Positions 48,837 through 64,000 of a stretch of 64,000 nucleotides of DNA are shown piece after piece. The stretch lies in the NCBI GenBank assembly GCA_005784505.1, contig VCAZ01000030.1, forward strand, positions 3,487,736-3,551,735, in the 5' to 3' direction. The position numbers were made by a program, and so were the translations under genes. The notes beneath the pieces are model-generated. The model was not told the origin of the DNA, did no database searches, and was given only the letters and a program-made list of their open reading frames with translations. Numbering within the stretch: position 1 is the first letter of the stretch; each line of letters starts with the position of its first letter. This DNA is from Bagarius yarrelli (Eukaryota; Chordata; Actinopteri; Siluriformes; Sisoridae).

Positions 48837-50120
48837 TCTCAGAGATGTACAGAGGTGGCACCAAAAAACAGAACAGGAGAGGCTGCTGTAAACCTCATCT
48901 TCTGGCCTGGAACAGCTTTCTGATAGCAGTCTATAAGAAAACAAAGTTAAACCATTAGCTGGCAAAAACACTTAACTGGAGCAGCATCTAAACTGTAATT
49001 TCCCTCGTAGCTCAGAAGGACACACCATTTTTTCGTGAATTGGTTTAACCGTAAAACCTAACCACAGTTAACAACAGTATTTTAGCTTAACATAGACGGC
49101 AAAATAAAGAAAATGAATAAACAAGTGGATATAAAAAGCAAAAGAGATAAGGAACAAGATACAGATAAACCAGATACCTCGTTGGCTTCATGCTGCATGC
49201 AAATCGTCATAAAGAAAAGCCTTTATGACGACTTCAAGACCATTTTAAAATACACGATCAAAGCCATCAAATAAAGGAAAGAATAATAAAACCATTCAGA
49301 TTAAAATATACAGAAAATCTTTATGCAACACAGAACTGCAGTTACAAAACCTACCATCGACGTCATCAATTCAGTCCCAGAAAAATACTTTTCGATTTCT
49401 GTTTAATTCCCCTAAGCGACATGATCGTTTTGTACAAAGTCATTGATTAGGATTTTGTATTTAAGAACATCCGGTTTACTGTAATAAACTCCCATCGCAA
49501 ACAGATCCAACAGCTTCCGCTGCGGTGCAACGTTTTTTACAGTCCCGTGAACCAGACCCGTACCAGTGTAGTTCCGCTTCCATTTTGTCAGCGGAAATAT
49601 TTGAACGAGCCTGATCTTAAATAAAACAATTATATTTGACCTAATATAACTTGTTCGAAAGGGGAATTTAAAAGCTCAAATGTTTGGTTGTGCCCACTAT
49701 TTAATATTTTTGCATATTTAACTTCTTTTTTTTACAGTAGTTATTAAAAAACAGTGGAAGGCGCAACACTAACTCTATTAGTTCTGTAAACAAATGAGAT
49801 TTTATTTACCTACATGCAATGCTGGACCTGAGCAGACTTGATCCAGAGCATCAACAATGTAAATATAAGAAGACAAAGAAAAAATCTTATTAGGCATTAG
49901 AATCAGTAAAAATAATTTAAAATACTGTCTGACTCTAGATAAAATGTTATTTAGAAATAAATGTGTTAATTATTTACAAATAACATTTGATAAAATTGCA
50001 CTGTAATAAGTGGCTTTGGGATTAGTTTTATAATAACAAATACAGGGTGTCGTGTGCTACCATATCACATAAAGCCCACACCCCAAAAAACCCACATAAA
50101 AAAGCAACAGCAATCGAGTC
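48837..50120. other. Region between naa40 3' end and b3gat3 start
   Basis: Holds the b3gat3 5' UTR and promoter; a CG-containing stretch at about 49.36-49.62 kb is the likeliest start region. No gene is visible in the rest. Confidence 0.5.
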
Positions 50121-50127
50121 AAACCAG

Positions 50128-50133
50128 TTTATT
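50128..50133 (-). terminator. Candidate poly(A) signal of naa40
   Basis: AATAAA on the minus strand, giving a 3' UTR of about 1.5 kb after the naa40 stop at 51628. Other AT-rich hexamers nearby could serve instead. Confidence 0.4.
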
Positions 50134-51627
50134 TGTTGCAAACAAATAAAACACCAAAAGCTGAAACAACTTCCCTTTTGCATTAACAACAAAGCATGTG
50201 ACAAAAATACTAATTTATCAAACATTATTCCGTTTGGGACACCAAAAGACCAAAGGCAAATAAAAAAAATTGCAAACTGATTATATACATTAAAAAAAAC
50301 TCGTGTGTTGAGATGCTAAAAGAGGCTGTGAAATTTAAAAAACGAAAAAGAAAATCACTTTTCTACACCAAGGTTGTGGTTGCAATAAACATCAGCCCCT
50401 TCATCGATTAGAACAGGACAGCTGTATAAAATATTTGATATAGGTTTTACTTCGTTGAATGACCTGAGACTGACCAGTTTAAATGATTATAAAGAATACA
50501 AAGCAATTCTTATTGTATTCAGTTAATTAAAGAAATACAACACTTAGGTAAGCCCCTTGCATTTCGTTAAAAATGCATGTACAAGTACCCTGACGGAGCA
50601 ATAACGGAAAAAAATGGCAGTAACAGCTAGTGTGCCATGCCCTTGAACTCACTGCAATGATCAGCAGCTTGGAAGAGAGGGAATTGTAGGCTGAAGTCCT
50701 GCCATGATGTAATGTCATGATTATCATCATCATCATAGGCTGTGTAGATGATCCCCTCACCATGCTGGTTCCTGAGGTGAGAGCAACATTACACACACAG
50801 CTGTCATCAGCTTACTGCCATCTCTGTGTTCAAAGATTCTAAAAATGAACGAAAGAAATATACATTTTTTTGAGACAGAACAGCGATTAGTAAAAATAAT
50901 AAGCAACAAAGAGGACAATCATGAGAGATAAATCTAATCTAATGCCTAGTTCAGTCACCACTTCACAGCTTTAAAATCAATCATCTTCACACAGTCATTA
51001 AGAGCACATAATTAACGTACATGTACCTCAAACAGGGCTGCTTAGTTAAACTATGAAACCCACACAGTAACTTTTTAATGAAGTCTGTGGAAAAAATAAC
51101 AGCCAAAAGAGAGGTAGAAATAATGAAAGCTTTAAAGAAAAAAAAAAAAATCACTGAAAGGATAAATGCATGAACTCAGAGACAGAATAAACTTTCATAA
51201 TGTTTAAATCCAAACAGTTTTTAATCTCACGGATATTATAACCAATATGGATGTGTACAAGTCAAAATTCTTGTGTGCATCAAATTTGTAGCAGAAGAAC
51301 ACACCTTGCACTTCCCTTACAAATTTCCAGTCACCTACTTTACACTCAGTACACATGCCTAAACATTCAAGAAAAAAGATATTCAAACCATATTTTACAT
51401 TATTTATAGTGATCCGTTTATACAAACCCTTTATGAACGGTGCTCTACGGCAAGATCTCTCATCTGACACTGAAAGCTGAACGCATTGACAACGCTCTGA
51501 CTGGATTTTTATTTTTTTGGCCACACTGCGTGACTGAACTAGGCTTGACAAGATGGAATTTGGGGGGGGGGGTTGGACAAACATAGGCATGAGGAGTGTT
51601 TGTGTAAAAGAACAGCAGGACTAGCAC

Positions 51628-56651
<5,024 letters not shown>

Positions 56652-57029
56652 TATGTAGCTCCTAACCGTTCGCCTTGGAGACGGGTTGCTGTCAATGTAT
56701 TAACAAATATAGTTGGGAAATAAAAACAGCGTCCTTGGGTAGTTAGCGCTTGATTCACCGAAATAATAACACGCTAATGAGCAGGCTAGCCTACTGTACC
56801 ACAATTAAACGTTAGCTGCTTCGGCTAGCTTTGCATAGCCGCGGAACCGAAACAGTTAATATTAGCCAGCATGCTAGGCTTTATGCCGCTTTTATCGCTC
56901 CGGCAGGTTGGCGCCAAATAACAGGGAAGAGAGCTGACTACGGCTAAAGCAATGTTCTACTCTTTCCTTCCGTTTCTTTCCTTCCTTCCTTGCTTGTTTT
57001 CTCTTTCTCTCTTTCTTTCTTTCTTTCTC

Positions 57030-57061
<32 letters not shown>

Positions 57062-57659
57062 TTCTCTCGCTCTCTCTTCCCCCCCTAGTCCACAGCAAGC
57101 TTTAAGGGAAATGACGACATCGGTTTAATCCCAATTAGAACACATGCTTCCTAAATAAGTGCACTATAAAGGACATGAATTCATATCTGTTGCACACTCA
57201 GTAGTGCACTACATAATTAATACTACGTTATTTGCGCTTAAGCTACTATAAGTAGATGTAAGTACAGGTGGAAAGTGGTGTCCAGACCTGCAGATTACCG
57301 TTACTGTGTAGATGTATATAAAAGTGACAAAAAGATAAAGAGGTCAGTTAAACATTAAATATAACTAAGAAAAACGTATGCGGGTTTGCAAAGACACTGA
57401 TAGTTTTTTTTGTGCACTTCATTTTTATTCCTTAAATGAAATAATCAGAACAAACAAAAAGTTTGCACAGATGTTCACTGAATCGCGCAGAGGCTTATCT
57501 ATAAAACATTTAGATTTCTAAATGTTTATATGTTTAATTTGATATGGGAAGAAAAGAAAGAACTCAAAGGAAACTCACATCAACACAGGATAACATCACA
57601 TAACAGACAGTAACCCAACCTGTCAGGTTGTGCCATCTGCGCCAGTTGTTCACCCAATC

Positions 57660-57660
57660 A

Positions 57661-57740
<80 letters not shown>
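57660..57740. repeat. (ATCT)n microsatellite, ~20 units
   Basis: A perfect ATCT tract. Two imperfect copies of 'atctacaatttctttactgt' follow at 57738 and 57800, so the flank has also duplicated. Confidence 0.97.
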
Positions 57741-57741
<1 letters not shown>

Positions 57742-57899
57742 CAATTTCTTTACTGTCCTCGAGGGGGCACTAATGCCTCTTATTAGCCGCTCTATCTATT
57801 ATCTACAATTCCTCTTCTGTCCACAAGGTGGTACTATTTTTTCCTCAGTATCCGACATCAAAGTAATTATTCTAAGTGATGGGTAGAGAGCTGTTGGGG

Positions 57900-58205
57900 C
57901 TAACGATTATTCGAATTTTCTGTCGTTTCGTGCGCTACTTTCGTAGAGCAGTGATAATTGGGAGGCTGATGTCTATCGTCTTTTAATCCTCCATAGCTGT
58001 CCCACAATCCTTTCTCCTGCAAAAGGCTGTCATCATGGCTCCGCCTCGATCCTTTTGTCTTCTGGTAATCTGTAGCACGACGAGGAGAGATACTGCATTT
58101 TCCCGAGGGGGTCAGGAAGTTCAGCGCCATTTGAAGAGAAAAAAAACCCCAGCTTCCGTTAGACCATAACTTTGCCATTAACTCAGCTCCCAGAGCCACA
58201 TTCAC
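57900..58205 (-). CDS. Hypothetical 101-aa open frame, doubtful
   Basis: An unbroken frame, MNVALGAELMAKLWSNGSWG to a polar end, in an otherwise stop-rich interval. The composition is fairly balanced, with Lys, Arg, Ser, Asp and Glu in the second half. There is no signal peptide, membrane segment or recognised domain, and no clear splice or poly(A) signals. A single-exon frame of this length can occur by chance in slightly GC-richer DNA. It could also be an exon of an unrecognised gene. Confidence 0.2.
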   Translation of the reverse strand: MNVALGAELMAKLWSNGSWGFFSLQMALNFLTPSGKCSISPRRATDYQKTKGSRRSHDDSLLQEKGLWDSYGGLKDDRHQPPNYHCSTKVAHETTENSNNR

Positions 58206-59639
58206 CGGTACACACTAGTTAATCATTTACCAACTCATTCCCCTTACATCACTCTGCTGTGTGTCAGAGATGTTGCCTCCATCATGAAATGGTACAAAAA
58301 CTGTGAGAAGAACGATGCCTGTGCATTACTGCATGTTCTAACATACATGCACATGAAGCTTTGAGAAGGATTAAGCAATTAACACTGGCCTTTAACATGC
58401 AGCAATGATTATCCATTAAAAACTGAAGCTGGGTTGTGTGTGTGTGTGTGTGTGATGGGGGTTGCAGTGAAAGAAGCACAAGATGAGAAAGAAGAGGCAC
58501 AGAGAGAAAGAGGGGGAGGGGAAGAAAGAGGAACTCATGAGGTGAAAAGGATGGAGGAAGTCAAAGCCTGGGCAGAAATGCATTTATAGATAAAGAGCAG
58601 AAAAATAAACAAGGCAACTAAGGTGAGCATGAGACTATAGAGGATGCTATGCTAAGAACTGACAAGATGTTGCCTGCATAAGAGGGAGGCTGTGAAATAA
58701 AGGAGAGAGAAAGAAGGAGTCAGAGAAAGAAAATACATGGGAGGGGGCCTGTGCCACAAGTGCTGCTGTCATGTCTGCCTTTACCCCTGTTTTCCTGGAA
58801 ATCCTAGATCATTCACACTGAATTGTAATATTCACTGATGTGCAGGGATCTGCCCTTCAGGCCTACCAGGTGGGTCGATGCCTACGGGAAGGAACAGGAG
58901 GAAAAGATTGGGCAAATAAAAAAAAATATTGTATGATTATACATAATATTATAAGATCTGATCATCTTACATGCAGTACCACTGTAATTGTGACATATCA
59001 CTAAATGATTATATTAACACCATGTCTTCCTTTAACCCTCACAAATTAGTTTGTATTTTATTCCTTATTATCATTCGTATAAAATTTATTAGTAATTAGG
59101 AGCAAAATTGCGAGTTGTGTAGTTCCAGACTTGTCGTGCATATATTAGTAAAGGTCTGGAGGACCTCAGCACCGCAATGCACAGCTGACAGATTCATCCG
59201 CGCGTACAGTGGGAAGTAGTCCGGCCTGATATCGCCGACTGTGGAAGCGGCGCAGGTGAAGCGGGTTCGAGTCTATTGTTTGTCTTTACACACCAACACA
59301 CTGTCCAAATAAGGTTAACCGGTCCATGTACAAAAAAAGCCCCACAACTACTTTAATTATTGCATTTAACGAGAAAATAAAGAATTGCGGCATCTGCCTT
59401 TTTCGCATTCTTACACATCTGCATGTAAGAATGACCAGAATAAAAAAGATCACACTAGTTAGTACACTAAGGACACTGATTTGTAGGTTTGCATAGATAT
59501 ACAATTTAAATGTTTGTGTCAGTATATGGAACTATATAACTGCTATCCAAGTTAGTTGGGGAAAGGCTAATAGGCGGAAGGTTTGTATGGTTGAGTGGGA
59601 TGTGGTGAGGCTTCCCCCCCCCAAAGCCCCGGCACATAC

Positions 59640-59682
59640 ACACGGTGAAGATCTCCATGCAGTCGATACCGTTGGACGGGAA

Positions 59683-59717
<35 letters not shown>

Positions 59718-60154
59718 GAGAGAGAGATAGATAGAGACTCGAGTAAATATTAATTGAGGACTTAAATAGTTGTTTGGTTTATTAATATCCAGTGTGTGAT
59801 CTGTAGTAGGTTATTAGACGACTCTTCCATCGCTGCTTAAGTTTCAGTAGAACAGAGCTCGAGCTAGCCAGGTGTGAAACTGCTTTCCCGGGTGGCAACT
59901 AACCCAAATGTTGAACGACAGCTACTAGCTACCAACTGCAGCTGGAGGACCTAAAGCGTGGTTTTACACAAAAGAAGCCTGACTTGAGAGACGGACGGGG
60001 CCAAAAGTGAGGCGAGACAAAAGAGAGGTGATTTTTATCCCCCCATCCTTCATCCACCAAGTTTAAATTAGAGCCAGTTTGTTTCTTGCCGCTCCGTATA
60101 TCCGGTTAGAGTTAATAGCCTTATGTTTAATGAACAAGGGGACGGAGTGAAACC
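59640..60154 (+). promoter_or_regulatory. Likely rcor2 promoter and 5' UTR
   Basis: A GC-richer segment after a (GA)n tract (59686-59726), with CG dinucleotides and no stop-free frame. It ends at a start codon in a good context (AAACCATGT) at 60155, followed by a splice donor at 60201. Confidence 0.5.
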
Positions 60155-60200
60155 ATGTCGGATAATAATGATGTGATTTCACAGGGGAGTTTTGTTAAAA
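60155..60200 (+). other. rcor2: Possible upstream coding exon of rcor2
   Basis: ATG in a favourable context opens a 15-codon frame, MSDNNDVISQGSFVK, ending exactly at a strong donor (A then GTAAGA at 60201). Joined to the acceptor at 61817-61818, the leftover A plus TC makes Ile and the frame runs on into MPSVMERSG without a stop. This is either the true N-terminus of a long Rcor2 form or a chance frame in a 5' UTR exon. Confidence 0.45.
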
Positions 60201-61237
60201 GTAAGAAAGAAGAGCTAGTATTTTTGCGAAATGTATTTATTGTATTTAAATATTTAACAGGTTGTGTGCGTGTGTGTATATATACATGCGTAGACATAAA
60301 TAGCAATCGGCAGACAATATTGAATAAAAAGGCGCAATTAAAAACGAGTACCGGGCGTGACGTCACAACGCCAAGCAATTGATGATTTGTAAAGTATCTT
60401 ATTAAACTACAAACATTTTTTTTCTCGTTTTACCGCAATATACATAACTCAACACGTTAAATTATTTTATTTTTTATAAATAATGCAATAAGCATTTACA
60501 GTGTACAATATGGAACAACAATATAGTCGGGAAAATGTTTCCAATGTTATTAAACGCCATAAAAAGCATCTTAAAAATCGATTGAGCTCGAAAGACCATA
60601 ATACAATTACGAAGTTGGCAAGTAATTCCATACGATTATTTTAAGATAAAAGTGGTGTTTTAAAGTTTCATCAGTTGAAGTAGGTCATCATGTTAATGCG
60701 GTCTGGAAGCTGAGCCATGACAATGAGTGGAGATCATCTTCTCCTGAAACAACGAGCGGCACCGGAAACGGCATTCTATAGTGAATTAAAGGCTACGCGT
60801 AAGATGTGTTTTAAAAGGTATTTGAGTGTTAAATGATGAATGTTGAGTTGTGTGGCTCCGTAATTTGTGTGCTCTGAAAGCCAGCTTCTGCTGACAAAAG
60901 GCTCAGAGAGCAACATCGCCACCAGGAGCGGGGCGGAAGTGCAGATCCACTGTAACTGTCCACGGTCCCGAAAATATTACACTCCCAAACACCAGCCCAT
61001 AAATCGACATTAAAATATATTTTATAAGGAAACTGAATCCTATTTTCCTGTCACCCTTTAAGAGTTGTTTTTTTGTCGTTTTGAAGCACCACAAAGTCAC
61101 AATGCTGGTAGCTAGAGAAAATTTTAAACTAGGATGATAAAATGATAAATGTTTTGATTTTCTAGACTTGTTAATGTAAAAGGATAAAAAAAGATAATAA
61201 ATAATTGCATTTAAATAGTAGACTGTTTTCTCTTTCA

Positions 61238-61412
61238 TTTGGCAGACACCCTTATCCAGAATAGCTTACATTTATCTCTTCTATACAGCTGAGCAATTGA
61301 GGGTTAAGGGCCCTGCTCGTAGGCCCAGCAGTGGCAACATGGTGGTGCTGGGAAACGAACCCTGATCTTCCAAACAGCAGTTCTAATCTAACCCTAATGC
61401 GCTACCACTTTC
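61238..61412 (-). mobile_element. tRNA-derived SINE copy
   Basis: Contains 'catttggcagacaccctta', 'gagcaattgagggttaaggg', 'aggcccagcagtggcaac' and 'gctgggaaacgaaccctg'. It lies in the intron between the possible first rcor2 exon and 61819. Confidence 0.78.
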
Positions 61413-61820
61413 CTGTTTCAGACAGTGTCTTTTTTTAATTCGTATGTTTTTATATATGTGGAGGATAGGGCTAGGTGGAAGTTGGTGGAATGAATTCCAG
61501 CACCTGCATTCTGCATTTTGGTATTTGTTTCTATCACTAAATGCAAATTATTCGTTGTATTTTAAAGAAGTGCTGTATTCGTGTCCAGATAGTGGGTAAT
61601 CAAGAGTATATACAATAAGTGTGAGGCACAAATTAACCCTAAATAAAATGGCACCTATTCAAACAGAACAGCCAGTCCACATCAGTGCATGTTTTTGGGA
61701 ACAGGGAGACTAAAACCTTTGTAGATCCATCTTGGATAAGAGGCAGCAGAATATTATAAATGCAACATATTGGCCATCTGGTATTGAAAGTTTTAGTTTA
61801 TATATTCAATTTTGGCAGTC

Positions 61821-63956
61821 ATGCCGTCAGTTATGGAGCGCTCAGGATCAGGAGTTCTATCCCGCAGCAGGGCAAAAACAGCAACTAATGGCAACAGTCA
61901 ACACACAGATGAGGAGAGCAGTGATGAAGAACATTCTCATGGTAAGACTTAACCAACTGAACCTATACACACCTGCCTATTAATAAAGCACAGAATAGTT
62001 TGTTCTTAACATATCTTAATATATGCTGTAAACCAGCTTTGTCCTGATTCTGTGGTGATTGGTGGTCTAGCTTATTAGGCTTTTCTTTTGCCATTTCTTC
62101 CATCCACAGCTCAGCTATTACTCTTTGGGTAAATAGCAAACGCTTCTTAACAGTGTTCTTTATCTTACAGACAGCATGATTCGTGTGGGCGCAGACTACC
62201 AAGCACAGATCCCAGAGTACAAACCAGGTGAGAAAGAAGTGTGTTTGTGTAAGAGAGCAGTCATTCCTCTTACCACCTATTTGAAACCAGATGGAGTTTA
62301 GGGCCCTGAGATGAGGAGGTGTAGGTTCATAAGTGCCCATGGGTAAGAATTAAAGATGACCGGAGCTTGAAAAGTTTTAAAGAATAAACGAAAAAATAGG
62401 ATGATAGGTTGAACCATGTTTTGTATGTTTCATTTGAACAACGCTAGGAACGATGTCGTATCGCTTGATTGTCAAAATTGTTGAAGTGAGTTTGTAATAC
62501 TTCTCTCCTCTGTAAAACCAGAAACTCTTTCTTCCCTTTAGTCAATCATGTTGCTTTAAAATCACTAAATATGAAATAACAAAAACAAAGTAAGTTTTAT
62601 GGAAAACCCTCATAGTAGTTGTCTAATACTTTAGATTTAAATGTGAACATTTTTATAATGGGCCACTATTTATTTGAGTGATATGGGTGTTTGTCCCTCG
62701 TTGACAGAGCTTGAGTCTGACTACAGTGAGAAAGACCAGAGAAGCATGCTAGTGTGGTCACCCAACAGCCACGTGTCTGAGGCAATGTGTAAGTATTAGT
62801 TTTTTATAGTAGTAATATTGCACACTGTATTGTTAAATGAAGATCCCATATAATTGCTCCTTGGGGAAATGATCACACTGTTATGGGAGAAAGTGAGACT
62901 TAATGCTGCTTTTTCTTAAAGTGCTCTACGCAGTATTTCTAGCTAATGCTAAACCTGATTTAGATTACAAAAATACTTGGCAGCACTGATTACATGACAG
63001 CATGTTGATTATTTATTCTGTGTTTAACAGTGGATGAATACATCTTAATGGCCAAAGAGAAGCATGGATATAATATGGAACAGGTATGCCAAACTACAGT
63101 TAAAAAATATCTTATTTCAAATTACTTTACACAAGTAGCTAAAGAAGATAAAGAAAGACTTATCATATCCCAGAATAACCCAGCTGCTGCTGCCGGGCCC
63201 CTGATCAAGGCCCCTTAACTCTCAACTGCTTTGTTGCATAGAATAAATGATGAGGTTAAGAGAAGACATATATCCAGACCATAAAACAAGTATGTTCTAT
63301 GTAGTATGGTTACAGTTAGTATAAATGAAATTTGGATGTACTACATCCACCATGTTATTATTACTTACGACATCACAGTAGCACTGTTTTGATTGGATGA
63401 ATTTAAACCAGTGCACGTTAACTACAAGGAACCAAGTATTTAAAGCTACCATATGCCAGTAATTTCCCAGTATATAGAAAAAAATAGAAACCATGGATGA
63501 CCTACTAGGTTTTTATATGTGAAAGTGGCGGGTAGCGGTGAAAAAAACCCCCATTTAACTACAAGGAACAATTGCACTCGTTTTATGTTTGGAAAGTACG
63601 TCCTTACTTAAATGTAGTACATACTTGTGTAGTATGTGATTTCCTACAACAACAACAATGTTTTGTCATGAGGCTGTGTAAAAATATTGATACAGCTATT
63701 GCAATATTTTGTTCACAATAGTGTATTGACATTTATTGAAATTATGCTTTAAACTGATTTAATTAAATATTTATGTTTTTTTGTTATTGTTTAGTCTTTA
63801 GGCATGCTGCTCTGGCACAAGCATGATGTAGAGAAGTCTCTGGCTGACCTGGCCAATTTTACACCCTTTCCTGATGAGTGGACGGTAGAGGACAAGGTGC
63901 TGTTCGAGCAGGCATTCAGCTTCCACGGCAAGAGTTTCCACCGCATTCAACAGATG
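61821..63956 (+). CDS. rcor2: REST corepressor 2 (partial, 3' end outside window)
   Basis: Exons 61821-61941 (spliced from 61819), 62171-62227, 62708-62788, 63031-63083 and 63795-63956, all with GT/AG borders and matching phases, give 158 aa of an expected ~500. It starts MPSVMERSGSGVLSRSRAKT, as in mammalian RCOR2. An acidic stretch DEESSDEEHSHDSMIRVGAD leads into the ELM2 region (VWSPNSHVSEAMLDEYILMA). The first SANT domain then begins at FPDEWTVEDKVLFEQAF and is cut after FHRIQQM. CoREST proteins hold LSD1 (KDM1A) and HDAC1/2 on nucleosomes. The extreme similarity in LGMLLWHKHDVEKSLADLAN and the MPSVME start favour rcor2 over rcor1 or rcor3, and naa40 is the expected neighbour. Confidence 0.93.
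63170..63230 (+). mobile_element. SINE fragment
   Basis: Contains 'gctgccgggcccctgatcaa' and 'ggccccttaactctcaactg'. Only the middle of the element survives, about 90 bp after an rcor2 exon. Confidence 0.55.
63285..63648. mobile_element. Candidate MITE with inverted ends
   Basis: The left end has 'agtatgttctatgtagtatg' and the right end has 'atgtagtacatacttgtgta', roughly inverted. A related piece, 'gttctatatagtatggttac' with 'aggtagtataaat', lies at about 365-400 in a ppp2r5b intron. No coding capacity. Confidence 0.45.
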
Positions 63957-64000
63957 GTAAGTTAGTGGATATAAGAGGACAGAGGAGAAAGTGAACGTAA

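Larger units (their letters stand above)
56652..59600. other. Intergenic region between naa40 and rcor2
   Basis: The divergent promoters lie at the two ends; the naa40 end (56.65-56.95 kb) is CG-containing. Between them are (TTTC)n at 57000-57062, (ATCT)n at 57660-57740, (TG)n at 58434-58454 and one open frame at 57900-58205 listed separately. No other gene is evident. Confidence 0.5.

Overview
The window is nuclear DNA from a ray-finned fish, probably an otophysan such as a catfish. This rests on intron-containing vertebrate genes, AT-rich introns, abundant microsatellites, a Tc1-like transposon relic and at least 14 copies of a tRNA-derived SINE of the type common in catfishes. The gene set matches genes of human 11q12.3-q13.1, here brought together in one 64-kb block. 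The species assignment is an inference.

Layout, left to right. (1) 1-20.5 kb: ppp2r5b, a B56-beta regulatory subunit of PP2A, on the minus strand. Nine coding exons are visible and the 3' end lies beyond the left edge; intron 1 is 11.2 kb. (2) 22.5-25.5 kb: batf2-like bZIP factor, minus strand, three exons, with interferon-response-like motifs upstream and in intron 2. (3) 27.8-32.2 kb: arl2, plus strand, five exons, complete at 184 aa. (4) 32.45-36.0 kb: a snoRNA host gene equivalent to SNHG1 (UHG), minus strand, with about 14 tiny exons. Nearly every intron carries one box C/D snoRNA (SNORD25, 26, 27, a duplicated unassigned one, 29 twice, 30, 22 and 31 three times). (5) 38.0-41.4 kb: a 255-codon uncharacterised minus-strand gene whose C-terminus recalls human C11orf86. 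(6) 44.5-48.8 kb: b3gat3 (glucuronosyltransferase I), minus strand, five exons, 330 aa. (7) 50.1-56.7 kb: naa40 (histone H4/H2A N-terminal acetyltransferase), minus strand, eight exons, 238 aa. (8) 60.1-64 kb: the 5' part of rcor2 (REST corepressor 2), plus strand, cut by the right edge.

The genes are ordinary housekeeping, signalling and chromatin genes kept together by synteny rather than one pathway. ppp2r5b-batf2-arl2 and naa40-rcor2 are also neighbours in human 11q13.1, while SNHG1 and B3GAT3 are neighbours at 11q12.3. The intergenic and intronic DNA is mostly relic mobile elements and simple repeats.

The most interesting signals are the one-snoRNA-per-intron host gene with triplicated SNORD31 and a duplicated unassigned snoRNA, a 400-nt polypyrimidine microsatellite that acts as the acceptor tract of a ppp2r5b exon, paired ISRE-like motifs at batf2, and an in-frame upstream exon that would extend Rcor2. 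Exon boundaries were read by eye from splice signals, reading frame and remembered human orthologues. No alignment was run.
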